This document shows positions 1 through 5,530 of a stretch of DNA of 5,530 bases, piece by piece (position 1 is the first letter of the stretch; every line of letters begins with the position of its first letter). Under the pieces are notes generated by a model that saw only the letters and a list, made by a program, of their open reading frames with translations, searched no databases and was not told the DNA's origin. The stretch lies in assembly GCA_002372175.1 (NCBI GenBank), contig DFIS01000021.1, positions 1 to 5,530 on the forward strand, given 5' to 3'. The DNA is from Solobacterium sp. UBA3691. Its GTDB lineage: Bacteria; Bacillota_I; Bacilli_A; Erysipelotrichales; Erysipelotrichaceae. The position numbers and the translations under genes are program-made.

Positions 1-105
1 TCCTATTTCTTTACAGCCCCTTTTTCAATCGATCATTTGGGAATTCCTTTCTCCATGACCAGATCATCCGATTCTGTTCAGTTTATTCTGAAGTTTCTCC
101 ATATC

Positions 106-288
106 CTATGATGTAAACGAATATGGATCCACACCGCACTTTATACAGGCAGATATAAACTCTTCATTTCCTATTTCATCATTGGAACTCTTTGCCAATT
201 CATACGCAACACGGTTGATCAGCCCGGCGTTTGTGTCTGTCAGTCCGGCATCTTCCATTGCGGCTAAATGCCACGGTTTAAAACTCAT
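106..288 (-). CDS. Small hypothetical protein with a CIKC motif, 60 aa
   Basis: I do not recognise the family and assign no function. The case for a real gene is good: the ATG is preceded by a strong Shine-Dalgarno GAGGTGA (293-299) at 4-5 nt spacing and by a consensus extended -10 promoter, and the frame is clean to a TAG stop. The product has no signal peptide or membrane segment. It starts MSFKPWHLAAMEDAG, probably has a helix around residues 20-35 (AGLINRVAYELAK), and a second helical stretch EEFISACIKCGVDP at 42-55. Cys48 and Cys51 form a CxxC pair, which could be redox-active or bind metal, or may mean nothing. It lies after the terminator of the upstream reductase gene, so it is its own transcription unit even though it shares the strand. 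A role linked to deoxynucleotide synthesis is only guilt by proximity. Confidence 0.72.
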   Translation of the reverse strand: MSFKPWHLAAMEDAGLTDTNAGLINRVAYELAKSSNDEIGNEEFISACIKCGVDPYSFTS

Positions 289-292
289 ACTG

Positions 293-299
293 TCACCTC
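293..299 (-). promoter_or_regulatory. Ribosome binding site of the small protein gene
   Basis: GAGGTGA on the minus strand lies 4 nt before the ATG at 288. It closely matches the anti-Shine-Dalgarno sequence and is the main reason for accepting this very short gene and its start. Confidence 0.7.
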
Positions 300-316
300 A
301 GATCTTTCCTTGCTTG

Positions 317-329
317 ATAATCTGATTAT
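317..329. repeat. Perfect dyad overlapping the -10 box, candidate operator
   Basis: ATAATC-T-GATTAT is a perfect 6+1+6 inverted repeat. It covers most of the TATAAT box and the expected transcription start, the usual place for a repressor operator. A second, weaker dyad (CAATC, 6 nt, GATTG; 339-354) lies just upstream. The symmetry is seen directly; a binding protein is inferred, and AT-rich promoter DNA can give short dyads by chance. Confidence 0.4.
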
Positions 330-333
330 ATCA
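325..333 (-). promoter_or_regulatory. Extended -10 promoter for the small protein gene
   Basis: The minus strand reads TGATATAAT: a perfect TATAAT -10 box with the TGn extension of extended -10 promoters. No good -35 hexamer lies 17 nt upstream (the best there is AATCAA), which fits an extended -10 promoter that does not need one. The predicted transcription start is near 318, giving a leader of about 30 nt before the ATG at 288. It lies just after the terminator at 363-398, so the small gene can be transcribed independently. Confidence 0.65.
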
Positions 334-362
334 ATGCTCAATCCTATTTGATTGCTCGGATC

Positions 363-398
363 GAAGAAAAAGCACTGCCACAGTATTGTGACAATGCT
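363..398 (-). terminator. Rho-independent terminator after the formate-type nrdD
   Basis: On the minus strand AGCATTGTCACA (387-398) pairs with TGTGGCAGTGCT (371-382). This gives a 12-bp stem with two G-U wobbles and a 4-nt loop, followed at once by TTTTCTTC (363-370). It begins about 25 nt after the TAG stop of the reductase gene. Stem length, tight loop and U-tract make it a classical intrinsic terminator that ends the reductase transcript. Confidence 0.88.
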
Positions 399-423
399 CC
401 TGTATAGTATTCAGATTCCTGTA

Positions 424-2628
424 CTAGAGATGCAGTACTCTTTCCTTGATCTCCTGGGTTCTGCCCTGGTTCCAGAACTGGGTGCCGATATAGCCGCATG
501 TACGTCTTGCGACATTCATCTTGTCCTGATCGGTATTGCCGCAGTTCGGGCACTTCCAGATCAGCTTGCCGTTGTTATCTTCAACAATCTGGATCTCACC
601 GTCATATCCGCACACCTGGCAGTAGTCACTCTTTGTATTCAGCTCAGCATACATAATTGTCTTATAGATATGCTTCATCAGTGCCAGTACTGCCTGGATA
701 TTGTTCTGCATGTTCGGTACTTCGACGTAGGAGATCGCTCCGCCCGGAGAGAGCTGCTGGAACTGTGCTTCCTTGGTCAGCTTGTCAAAGGCGTTGATCT
801 CTTCGGAGACATGAATGTGATAGGAGTTTGTAATATAGTTCCTGTCTGTAACATGCTCGATGATGCCGAATCTCTCCTGCAGACATTTCGCAAACTTGTA
901 TGTTGTGGACTCGATCGGTGTTCCATATACGGAGTAGTCGATGTTCTCTGCTTTCTTCCATGTTGTGCATGCGTCATTCAGTGCCTGCATGACCGCAAGA
1001 CCGAACTTCTTGCCTTCTTCGGAAGTATGGCTGACACCCATCATTCTGTATACACACTCAGCCAGACCTGCATATCCGAGAGAGATCGTGGAATAGCCGC
1101 TGTAGAGCAGTTTGTCGATGACTTCACCCTTGGCAAGACGGGCAATCGCACCATTCTGCCAGAGGATCGGAGCGACATCACTCGGTGTGCCGAGCAGGTG
1201 TTCATGACGGATACGCAGTGCTCTGTGGCAGAGATCCAGTCTTTCGTGCAGGATCTGCCAGAACTTCTCCATGTCACCGTCACTGGAGCAGGCAACATCG
1301 ACCAGGTTGATTGTAACAACACCCTGATTGAATCTTCCGTAGTACTTATGTACACCGGGCTGATAGTTGCCGGCATGTTCGGGGTTGCCGAATGTGCCTG
1401 TATCGGTGAATCTGTCAGGTGTCAGGAAGGAACGGCATCCCATACAGCCGTATACATCACCCTTGAGCTCACGCATGACCTTGGCAGAGATATAATCAGG
1501 TACCATTCTCTTGGCTGTGCAGGTGGCTGCCAGCTTTGTCAGTTCATAGTACTTGCTGTCTTCGTGGATGTTATCTTCATCCAGAACATAGATCAGTTTC
1601 GGGAATGCCGGTGTGATATAGACACCCTTCTCATTCTTGACACCCTGAATTCTCTGTCTCAGTGTCTCCTCAATGACCAGAGCCAGGTCATCTCTTGTCT
1701 GTCCTTCCGGCACTTCATCCAGATACATGTATACAGTAACAAACGGGGCCTGACCGTTGGTGGTCATCAGCGTAATGATCTGATACTGGATCGTCTGTAC
1801 ACCGGTCTTGATCTCCTTGCGTACACGTTCTTCGGCGATCTTGTTGATCTTCTCGTTGTCCAGTTCTACACCGGCTGCAGCCAGTTCTTCCGTAACATTC
1901 TTACGGTGCTTCTGACGGCTTACCTCAACAAACGGTGCCAGATGGGAAAGGGTGATCGTCTGGCCGCCGTACTGGTTGGAGGCAACCTGGGCAATGATCT
2001 GTGTGGCAATGTTGCAGGCCGTCGCAAAGCTGTGCGGTTTCTCGATCATTGTTTCACTGATGACAGTGCCGTTCTGCAGCATGTCTTCCAGATTTACCAG
2101 ACAGCAGTTGTACATCGGCTGTGCGAAGTAGTCTGCGTCATGGAAGTGGATGATGCCCTTCTCGTGTGCGTCAACGATATCCGGGGGAAGCAGGAATCTT
2201 CTCGTGATATCCTTGGATACTTCACCGGCCATGTAGTCACGCTGTGTGCTGTTGACCGTCGGGTTCTTGTTGGAGTTTTCCTGCTTGGCCTCTTCGTTAT
2301 ATCTGCCGATCAGACTCAGGATCTGCTTATCTGTTGTATTGGCCTTTCTGACTAGAGCTCTTTCATAACGGTATGTGATGTAGTTATGCGCAACCTGGAA
2401 AGCACGCTCTGCCATGATCGCTGTTTCGACCATATCCTGGATCTCTTCTACGGATACGGCACGGTTGTACTCCATGCACTGCTTGACAACGGTATCCGTG
2501 ATCCTGCGCAGTGTCATCTCATCCATCTGCTCCGTCTCGGTCGTGGCATTGTTGGCCTTTCTTACCGCATTCTCGATCTTTGAAGAATCAAATACAACTT
2601 CTTCACCGCTTCTTTTAATAACAATCAT
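424..2628 (-). CDS. nrdD: Anaerobic ribonucleoside-triphosphate reductase, formate-dependent type, complete (734 aa)
   Basis: This is a cytoplasmic glycyl radical enzyme that reduces ribonucleoside triphosphates to dNTPs without oxygen. Residues 1 to about 90 form an ATP-cone regulatory domain (MIVIKRSGEEVVFDSSKIE, ending NYITYRYER), which senses dATP/ATP. The catalytic barrel contains HFHDADY (161-167), then NCC at 174-176 with Cys175 in the place of the conserved first active-site cysteine, and GCMGCRSFL, where Cys398 is the expected thiyl radical site. Asn434 in GRFNQGVVTIN matches the asparagine tied to formate use in phage T4 and E. coli enzymes. The C-terminus has a four-cysteine zinc site (Cys670, 673, 693, 696) and the radical loop RRTCGYIG with Gly712. 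The length is normal for the family. The start is supported by AAAAGGG 9 nt upstream and by an in-frame TGA 13 codons before it. A radical-SAM activase (NrdG) is required but not in the window. Confidence 0.97.
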   Translation of the reverse strand: MIVIKRSGEEVVFDSSKIENAVRKANNATTETEQMDEMTLRRITDTVVKQCMEYNRAVSVEEIQDMVETAIMAERAFQVAHNYITYRYERALVRKANTTDKQILSLIGRYNEEAKQENSNKNPTVNSTQRDYMAGEVSKDITRRFLLPPDIVDAHEKGIIHFHDADYFAQPMYNCCLVNLEDMLQNGTVISETMIEKPHSFATACNIATQIIAQVASNQYGGQTITLSHLAPFVEVSRQKHRKNVTEELAAAGVELDNEKINKIAEERVRKEIKTGVQTIQYQIITLMTTNGQAPFVTVYMYLDEVPEGQTRDDLALVIEETLRQRIQGVKNEKGVYITPAFPKLIYVLDEDNIHEDSKYYELTKLAATCTAKRMVPDYISAKVMRELKGDVYGCMGCRSFLTPDRFTDTGTFGNPEHAGNYQPGVHKYYGRFNQGVVTINLVDVACSSDGDMEKFWQILHERLDLCHRALRIRHEHLLGTPSDVAPILWQNGAIARLAKGEVIDKLLYSGYSTISLGYAGLAECVYRMMGVSHTSEEGKKFGLAVMQALNDACTTWKKAENIDYSVYGTPIESTTYKFAKCLQERFGIIEHVTDRNYITNSYHIHVSEEINAFDKLTKEAQFQQLSPGGAISYVEVPNMQNNIQAVLALMKHIYKTIMYAELNTKSDYCQVCGYDGEIQIVEDNNGKLIWKCPNCGNTDQDKMNVARRTCGYIGTQFWNQGRTQEIKERVLHL

Positions 2629-2760
2629 ATTCTGTTTCCCTTTTCCTCTGTCATATTTCTTTGTTCATTCACGCATTTGATGATACTTGCGTATGCGCAT
2701 ATGAATTCATCTTGGTTTACTGTATTGAGACAATATCTGATGAGAATTCCCTGTATGAAC
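2629..2760 (-). other. Leader between trxB-like gene and formate-type nrdD, with two abutting palindromes
   Basis: This 132-nt gap is the longest break between the reductase-cluster genes. It contains two 10-bp palindromes that share a base, TATGCGCATA (2692-2701) and ATGAATTCAT (2701-2710), and a small AT-rich hairpin TATTG-AGA-CAATA (2723-2735). I find no convincing sigma-70 promoter (TTGTCT has no good -10 partner) and no intrinsic terminator after the flavoprotein gene. The second reductase may be read through from upstream, or started here from a weak or regulated promoter. The palindromes are candidate operators. Confidence 0.4.
2638..2644 (-). promoter_or_regulatory. Ribosome binding site of the formate-type nrdD
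   Basis: AAAAGGG lies 9 nt before the ATG at 2628, with GAGG a little further upstream. The match is moderate. The start is also fixed by the in-frame TGA at 2665-2667 and by the ATP-cone beginning exactly at this methionine. Confidence 0.55.
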
Positions 2761-3666
2761 TCACTTTGAAAGATATATATTTGCGCTGATCGCGGCATTA
2801 GCCCCGTCGGAACAAGCAGTTGCGACCTGCCTCAGTGTCTTTTTCCTGCAGTCTCCTGCCACAAATACCCCTTCTGTAAGCGTGATTCCTCTTTCATCAG
2901 CGTCAAAGTATCCCTGACTGTCCAGCTCGGCCAGATGAGCAAACGTATCATTATTCGGGATCAGTCCTACCGCGAGGAATACAGCATCGCAGTCTATTCT
3001 CTTCTCCTGACCGTTTTCAGTATATGTTACACCTTTCAGTTTTCCTTCTTCAGTAACGTAGCCTGTAACTTTGGCTGAAAGATGGGTTTCTACGTTATGA
3101 TTGGTGAATAATGCTGCCTGTGACTTTGCGTCTGCGGTAAATACCGGCAGATCCTGCAGGATGGTCAGCTTTCCGGCAATATTGACCAGTGTATTGGCTT
3201 CCACGAAAGCGGAATTGCCGCCGCCGATCACCACCACATTCTTATCACGGTAAAGGTCGCCGTCACATACTGCGCAGAAGTGAACACCGTTACCGATCAG
3301 ATCCTCTTCTCCCGGCAGTCCCAGTGTTCTGTGCGTGGTGCCTGACGCAATAACGAGGCTTCTTCCTTCATACACGCTTCCCTCTTCCGTCCGGACAAGG
3401 AAGACATTGTCCTTTTTTTCTGTGCTGATCACATTTTCCAAAGTAACTTCTGCGCCTTGCCCGATCGCCTGATCCAGCAGCTGGTCCGCGAAGGTGTCTC
3501 CGCTGATGGATGCGAAACCGGGGATATTCTCGACATTCGGCGTATTGACGATCTGACCGCCAAAGACGCTCTTTTCAATGACCAGAACGCTTCTTCCGTT
3601 TCTTCTCCCGTATACGGCTGCGGTAAGACCTGCCGGACCGCCGCCGACGATGATCATATCAAACAT
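2761..3666 (-). CDS. trxB: Thioredoxin-reductase-like FAD flavoprotein (301 aa), likely electron donor to the fused redoxin
   Basis: This is a cytoplasmic flavoenzyme of the low-molecular-weight thioredoxin reductase fold, near normal length. The FAD-binding GGGPAG is at residues 8-13, the redox-active pair CAVC at 131-134 followed by DGD, a second dinucleotide-binding motif GGGNSA at 148-153, and the C-terminal FAD motif GDCRKKTLRQVATACSDG at 271-288. The HRRxxxR motif that binds the NADPH 2'-phosphate in typical TrxB is absent: the matching stretch reads LTILQDLPVFTADAK (167-181). NADH or another donor is therefore possible. I chose the ATG at 3666 because GAAGGAG lies 7 nt upstream and the FAD motif begins right after it. 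A longer reading from 3711 would add 15 unrelated residues coded by a hairpin. Its place directly behind a reductase with a fused redoxin suggests it reduces that domain. Confidence 0.93.
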   Translation of the reverse strand: MFDMIIVGGGPAGLTAAVYGRRNGRSVLVIEKSVFGGQIVNTPNVENIPGFASISGDTFADQLLDQAIGQGAEVTLENVISTEKKDNVFLVRTEEGSVYEGRSLVIASGTTHRTLGLPGEEDLIGNGVHFCAVCDGDLYRDKNVVVIGGGNSAFVEANTLVNIAGKLTILQDLPVFTADAKSQAALFTNHNVETHLSAKVTGYVTEEGKLKGVTYTENGQEKRIDCDAVFLAVGLIPNNDTFAHLAELDSQGYFDADERGITLTEGVFVAGDCRKKTLRQVATACSDGANAAISANIYLSK

Positions 3667-3670
3667 GTCC

Positions 3671-3695
3671 GTTCTCCTTCTATGGATAAGAGAAC
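3671..3695 (-). promoter_or_regulatory. Possible alternative hairpin hiding the trxB-like ribosome site
   Basis: In the transcript GUUCUCUU (3688-3695) can pair with AGGAGAAC (3671-3678) over a 9-nt loop: 8 bp with one G-U wobble. The first arm reuses five bases of the right arm of the 3691-3717 stem, so the two structures exclude each other. Formation would cover the Shine-Dalgarno. The pairing is seen in the sequence; regulation is inferred. Confidence 0.4.
3674..3680 (-). promoter_or_regulatory. Ribosome binding site deciding the trxB-like start
   Basis: GAAGGAG lies 7 nt before the ATG at 3666, an almost ideal site. It settles the choice between this start and the in-frame ATG at 3711. 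Part of it (AGGAGAAC, 3671-3678) can pair with 3688-3695, which would hide it. Confidence 0.8.
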
Positions 3696-3717
3696 CATGC
3701 ATATCACGCATGGTTCT
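3691..3717 (-). repeat. Perfect 10-bp stem-loop between the two genes
   Basis: AGAACCATGC and GCATGGTTCT are perfect inverted repeats around a 7-nt loop, placed 10 nt after the nrdD2 stop and ahead of the trxB-like ribosome site. Outside the stem a GATA/TATC pair could extend it past a 3-nt bulge. The RNA after it reads CUUAUCC, without a U-tract, so it is not a normal terminator. It may be an mRNA-stabilising or processing element, or one half of a translational switch. Confidence 0.7.
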
Positions 3718-3727
3718 ATCTGTTCAA

Positions 3728-5530
3728 TCAGTTAAGCGACTTATGCGCCTTGATCCAATCTGCTGCCGCCGTATCACCGACATATCTCGTTCCGTTGGGA
3801 TCGATGATGGTCGGCGTCTGGGTAATGCCAAGCTTACGGGCAATATCCATGTTTTCAGAACAGTTGACGGTCTCAAACTTGATGTTTGCGATCCTGAAAC
3901 GCTGTTCTGCGCCTTTGCACTTGGGGCAGTGATCCTTGACGTATATTGTCGGAATTGCGTCCGCCAGACCCTTCATCTCATAGGTTTTCGGTTTCTCTTC
4001 AGCAGCCGCCTGAGGTTCTAATCTGACTGTCTGCTGTCCGGCATTTTCCTCACGTACAACGTTAAGCTGTTTTTTCGCTGACGAATCTGCTTTTTTTGTA
4101 TCCGGGGACATCTCTTCGACCACATAGGTACGGCGGTCCTTGAATTCCTGAGACTTACCGGCATTCCAGTTCTTCACCGGCCGATAGTAACCGGTAATTC
4201 TTGAGTATACTTCGGTCTCCTTGCCGCACTTCGGACACTTCCAGACCTCGCCGACGATATAACCATCATCAGCACATACGGAATACGTAGGACTCATCGT
4301 ATAATACGGCAGCTTATAATTCTCAGCGATCTTGCGCACCAGCATGGATGCGGATTTCCAGTCAGTCAATCTCTCACCCAGGAAGGCATGGAATACGGTG
4401 CCGGAAGTATAGAGCGTCTGGAACTGATCTTCAATATCCAGAGCACTGAAGATATCGTCAGTATATCCTACCGGCAGATGGCTGGAGTTCGTGTAGTACG
4501 GTGTACCGGACATGTTGGCAGTGATGATATCCGGGAATTTCTCAGTATCATGCTTGGCCAGACGGTAGCTTGTGCTCTCTGCCGGTGTCGCTTCCAGATT
4601 GTAGAGATCTCCGTACTTTTCCTGATAATCCGATAATCTCTCACGCATGTGATTCAGAACTTCAACGGTGAAGTCCTGAGCAGCCTTGTGGGTCAGATCC
4701 TGACGCAGCCAGCGTGCATTCAGTCCTACTTCATTCATTCCGACAAGACCGATCGTGCTGAAGTGATTGGCAAATGTGCCGAGATATCTCTTCGTATACG
4801 GATACAGACCTGCATCCAGAAGCTTGGTGATGACATCTCTCTTGATCTTCAGAGAACGCGCAGACAGATCCATGATCTTATCCAGACGTTTGTAGAATTC
4901 TTCCGGTGTTTCTGCCAGGTAAGCAATTCTCGGCATGTTGATGGTGACAACACCGACTGAACCGGTGCTCTCGCCGCTGCCGAAGAAACCGCCGGACTTC
5001 TTTCTCAGCTCACGCAGATCCAGACGCAGACGGCAGCACATGGAACGGACATCACTCGGTTCCATATCGCTGTTGACATAGTTGGAGAAATACGGTGTGC
5101 CGTACTTGGCTGTCATCTCAAACAGCAGACGGTTGTTCTCTGTATCGGACCAGTCAAAGTCTCTGGTAATAGAGTATGTAGGGATCGGATACTGGAAGCC
5201 TCTGCCGTTGGCATCACCCTCGATCATGATCTCAATGAAAGCCTTGTTGATCATATCCATCTCAGGCTTGCAGTCCTTGTACTTGAAGTCCATCTCCTTG
5301 CCGCCGACGATCGCCGGAAGCTCAGCCAGGTCATTGGGAACCGTCCAGTCCAGAGTAACGTTGGTAAAGGGAGCCTGTGTGCCCCATCTGCTCGGGGTAT
5401 TCACACCGTAGATAAAGGACTGAATATCCTGTTTTACTTCTTCGTAGGATAAGTGATCTGCTTTGACAAACGGTGCCAGATAGGTATCAAAACTGGAGAA
5501 CGCCTGTGCGCCTGCCCATTCATTCTGCAT
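3728..5530 (-). CDS. nrdD: Anaerobic ribonucleotide reductase, thioredoxin-dependent NrdD2 type, with fused C-terminal redoxin; 5' end outside window
   Basis: Partial: the ATG at the window edge is an internal Met in the conserved EWAGAQAFSSFDTYLAP stretch. Compared with the Thermotoga enzyme, about 165 or more N-terminal residues are missing. Numbering is from the edge. MCCRLRLD (164-171) holds the expected radical cysteine (Cys165 or 166). STGSVGVVTIN (188-198) has Ser191 where formate-type enzymes have Asn, marking the NrdD2 subtype known from Neisseria bacilliformis and Thermotoga to use thioredoxin. The zinc region has Cys419, Cys432, Cys435, with Asp422 where I would expect a fourth Cys/His ligand. 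The radical loop is RITGYYRPVKNWN with Gly447. A charged, low-complexity linker (about 470-525) leads to a glutaredoxin/NrdH-like domain (about 527-600) with CPKC (535-538), the cis-proline motif TP (572-573) and a terminal helix. No ribosome site precedes an internal Met, so the redoxin is a true fusion. It is followed after 61 nt by the flavoprotein gene. Confidence 0.95.
   Translation of the reverse strand: MQNEWAGAQAFSSFDTYLAPFVKADHLSYEEVKQDIQSFIYGVNTPSRWGTQAPFTNVTLDWTVPNDLAELPAIVGGKEMDFKYKDCKPEMDMINKAFIEIMIEGDANGRGFQYPIPTYSITRDFDWSDTENNRLLFEMTAKYGTPYFSNYVNSDMEPSDVRSMCCRLRLDLRELRKKSGGFFGSGESTGSVGVVTINMPRIAYLAETPEEFYKRLDKIMDLSARSLKIKRDVITKLLDAGLYPYTKRYLGTFANHFSTIGLVGMNEVGLNARWLRQDLTHKAAQDFTVEVLNHMRERLSDYQEKYGDLYNLEATPAESTSYRLAKHDTEKFPDIITANMSGTPYYTNSSHLPVGYTDDIFSALDIEDQFQTLYTSGTVFHAFLGERLTDWKSASMLVRKIAENYKLPYYTMSPTYSVCADDGYIVGEVWKCPKCGKETEVYSRITGYYRPVKNWNAGKSQEFKDRRTYVVEEMSPDTKKADSSAKKQLNVVREENAGQQTVRLEPQAAAEEKPKTYEMKGLADAIPTIYVKDHCPKCKGAEQRFRIANIKFETVNCSENMDIARKLGITQTPTIIDPNGTRYVGDTAAADWIKAHKSLN
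4091..4097 (-). other. A7 slippery run in the reductase-redoxin linker
   Basis: The coding strand reads ACA AAA AAA GCA, placing an A_AAA_AAA heptamer in the frame used by -1 slippery sites such as that in dnaX. It codes Thr478-Lys480, just after the reductase core ends. A -1 shift would add about nine residues (SRFVSEKTA) and stop at TAA (4062-4064), before the redoxin. I see no strong downstream stimulatory hairpin, so this is only a candidate. Confidence 0.35.

Noticed and set aside
352..2355. Plus-strand open frame of 667 codons
   Set aside because: It lies almost wholly opposite the formate-type nrdD, whose protein has all family motifs. Its own translation is Cys/Leu/Ile-rich with no recognisable domain, and its start falls inside the terminator region. 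It is a complementary-strand shadow caused by codon bias.
2665..2700. Leader peptide MRIRKYHQMRE before the formate-type nrdD
   Set aside because: There is no ribosome site before its ATG, no run of regulatory codons and no linked terminator hairpin. The in-frame TGA is useful only as support for the nrdD start.
3667..3711. Upstream start at 3711 for the flavoprotein gene (15 extra residues)
   Set aside because: That ATG sits inside the perfect hairpin and has no ribosome site. The extra residues are not part of the FAD fold, while the ATG at 3666 has an ideal GAAGGAG.
3691..3717. Hairpin as an intrinsic terminator after nrdD2
   Set aside because: The stem is good, but the following RNA is CUUAUCC with no U-tract, and the next gene's ribosome site follows closely. 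Termination there is unlikely to be efficient.
3728..4111. Separate internal start producing a free redoxin from Met474 or Met519
   Set aside because: Neither methionine has a Shine-Dalgarno at proper distance, and the frame is continuous with the reductase, so a fusion is the simpler reading.
1..5530. Transfer RNA, ribosomal RNA, CRISPR array, insertion sequence or attachment site
   Set aside because: I saw no regularly spaced repeats, transposase frame, paired terminal repeats or cloverleaf-like segment on either strand.

Overview
The window is a gene-dense stretch of bacterial DNA in which every supportable gene lies on the minus strand. Read in transcription order (right to left) it holds: the C-terminal 600 residues of an anaerobic (class III) ribonucleotide reductase of the thioredoxin-dependent NrdD2 type, with a redoxin domain fused to its end (3728-5530, cut by the window edge); a thioredoxin-reductase-like flavoprotein (2761-3666); a complete second anaerobic ribonucleotide reductase of the formate-dependent type (424-2628); a strong intrinsic terminator (363-398); and a separately promoted 60-residue protein of unknown function (106-288). 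The last 105 bases (1-105) hold no gene I can support.

The organism is most likely an anaerobic, gut-type member of the Bacillota (an erysipelotrichial or clostridial lineage). The reasons are two oxygen-sensitive glycyl radical reductases side by side, purine-rich Shine-Dalgarno sites, a TGnTATAAT-type promoter, and a thioredoxin reductase of the 'GDCR' kind that I associate with anaerobic Firmicutes. This assignment is inference from style and not from a marker gene.

The genes form a coherent deoxynucleotide-synthesis cluster. The fused redoxin (CPKC) and the flavoprotein (CAVC) look like a dedicated electron chain for the first reductase: reduced nucleotide or another donor, to FAD, to the CAVC pair, to the CPKC pair, to the NrdD2 active site. 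The second reductase carries the formate-type active-site signature and would need no redoxin. The cell therefore seems to pair two anaerobic routes to dNTPs with different reductants in one locus. The activating radical-SAM enzyme NrdG, which both reductases need, is not in the window.

The points most worth a second look are: the reductase-redoxin fusion; an A7 slippery run in its linker that could yield a redoxin-free form; a pair of mutually exclusive RNA hairpins controlling the ribosome site of the flavoprotein gene; and the missing NADPH-binding HRRxxxR motif in that flavoprotein.
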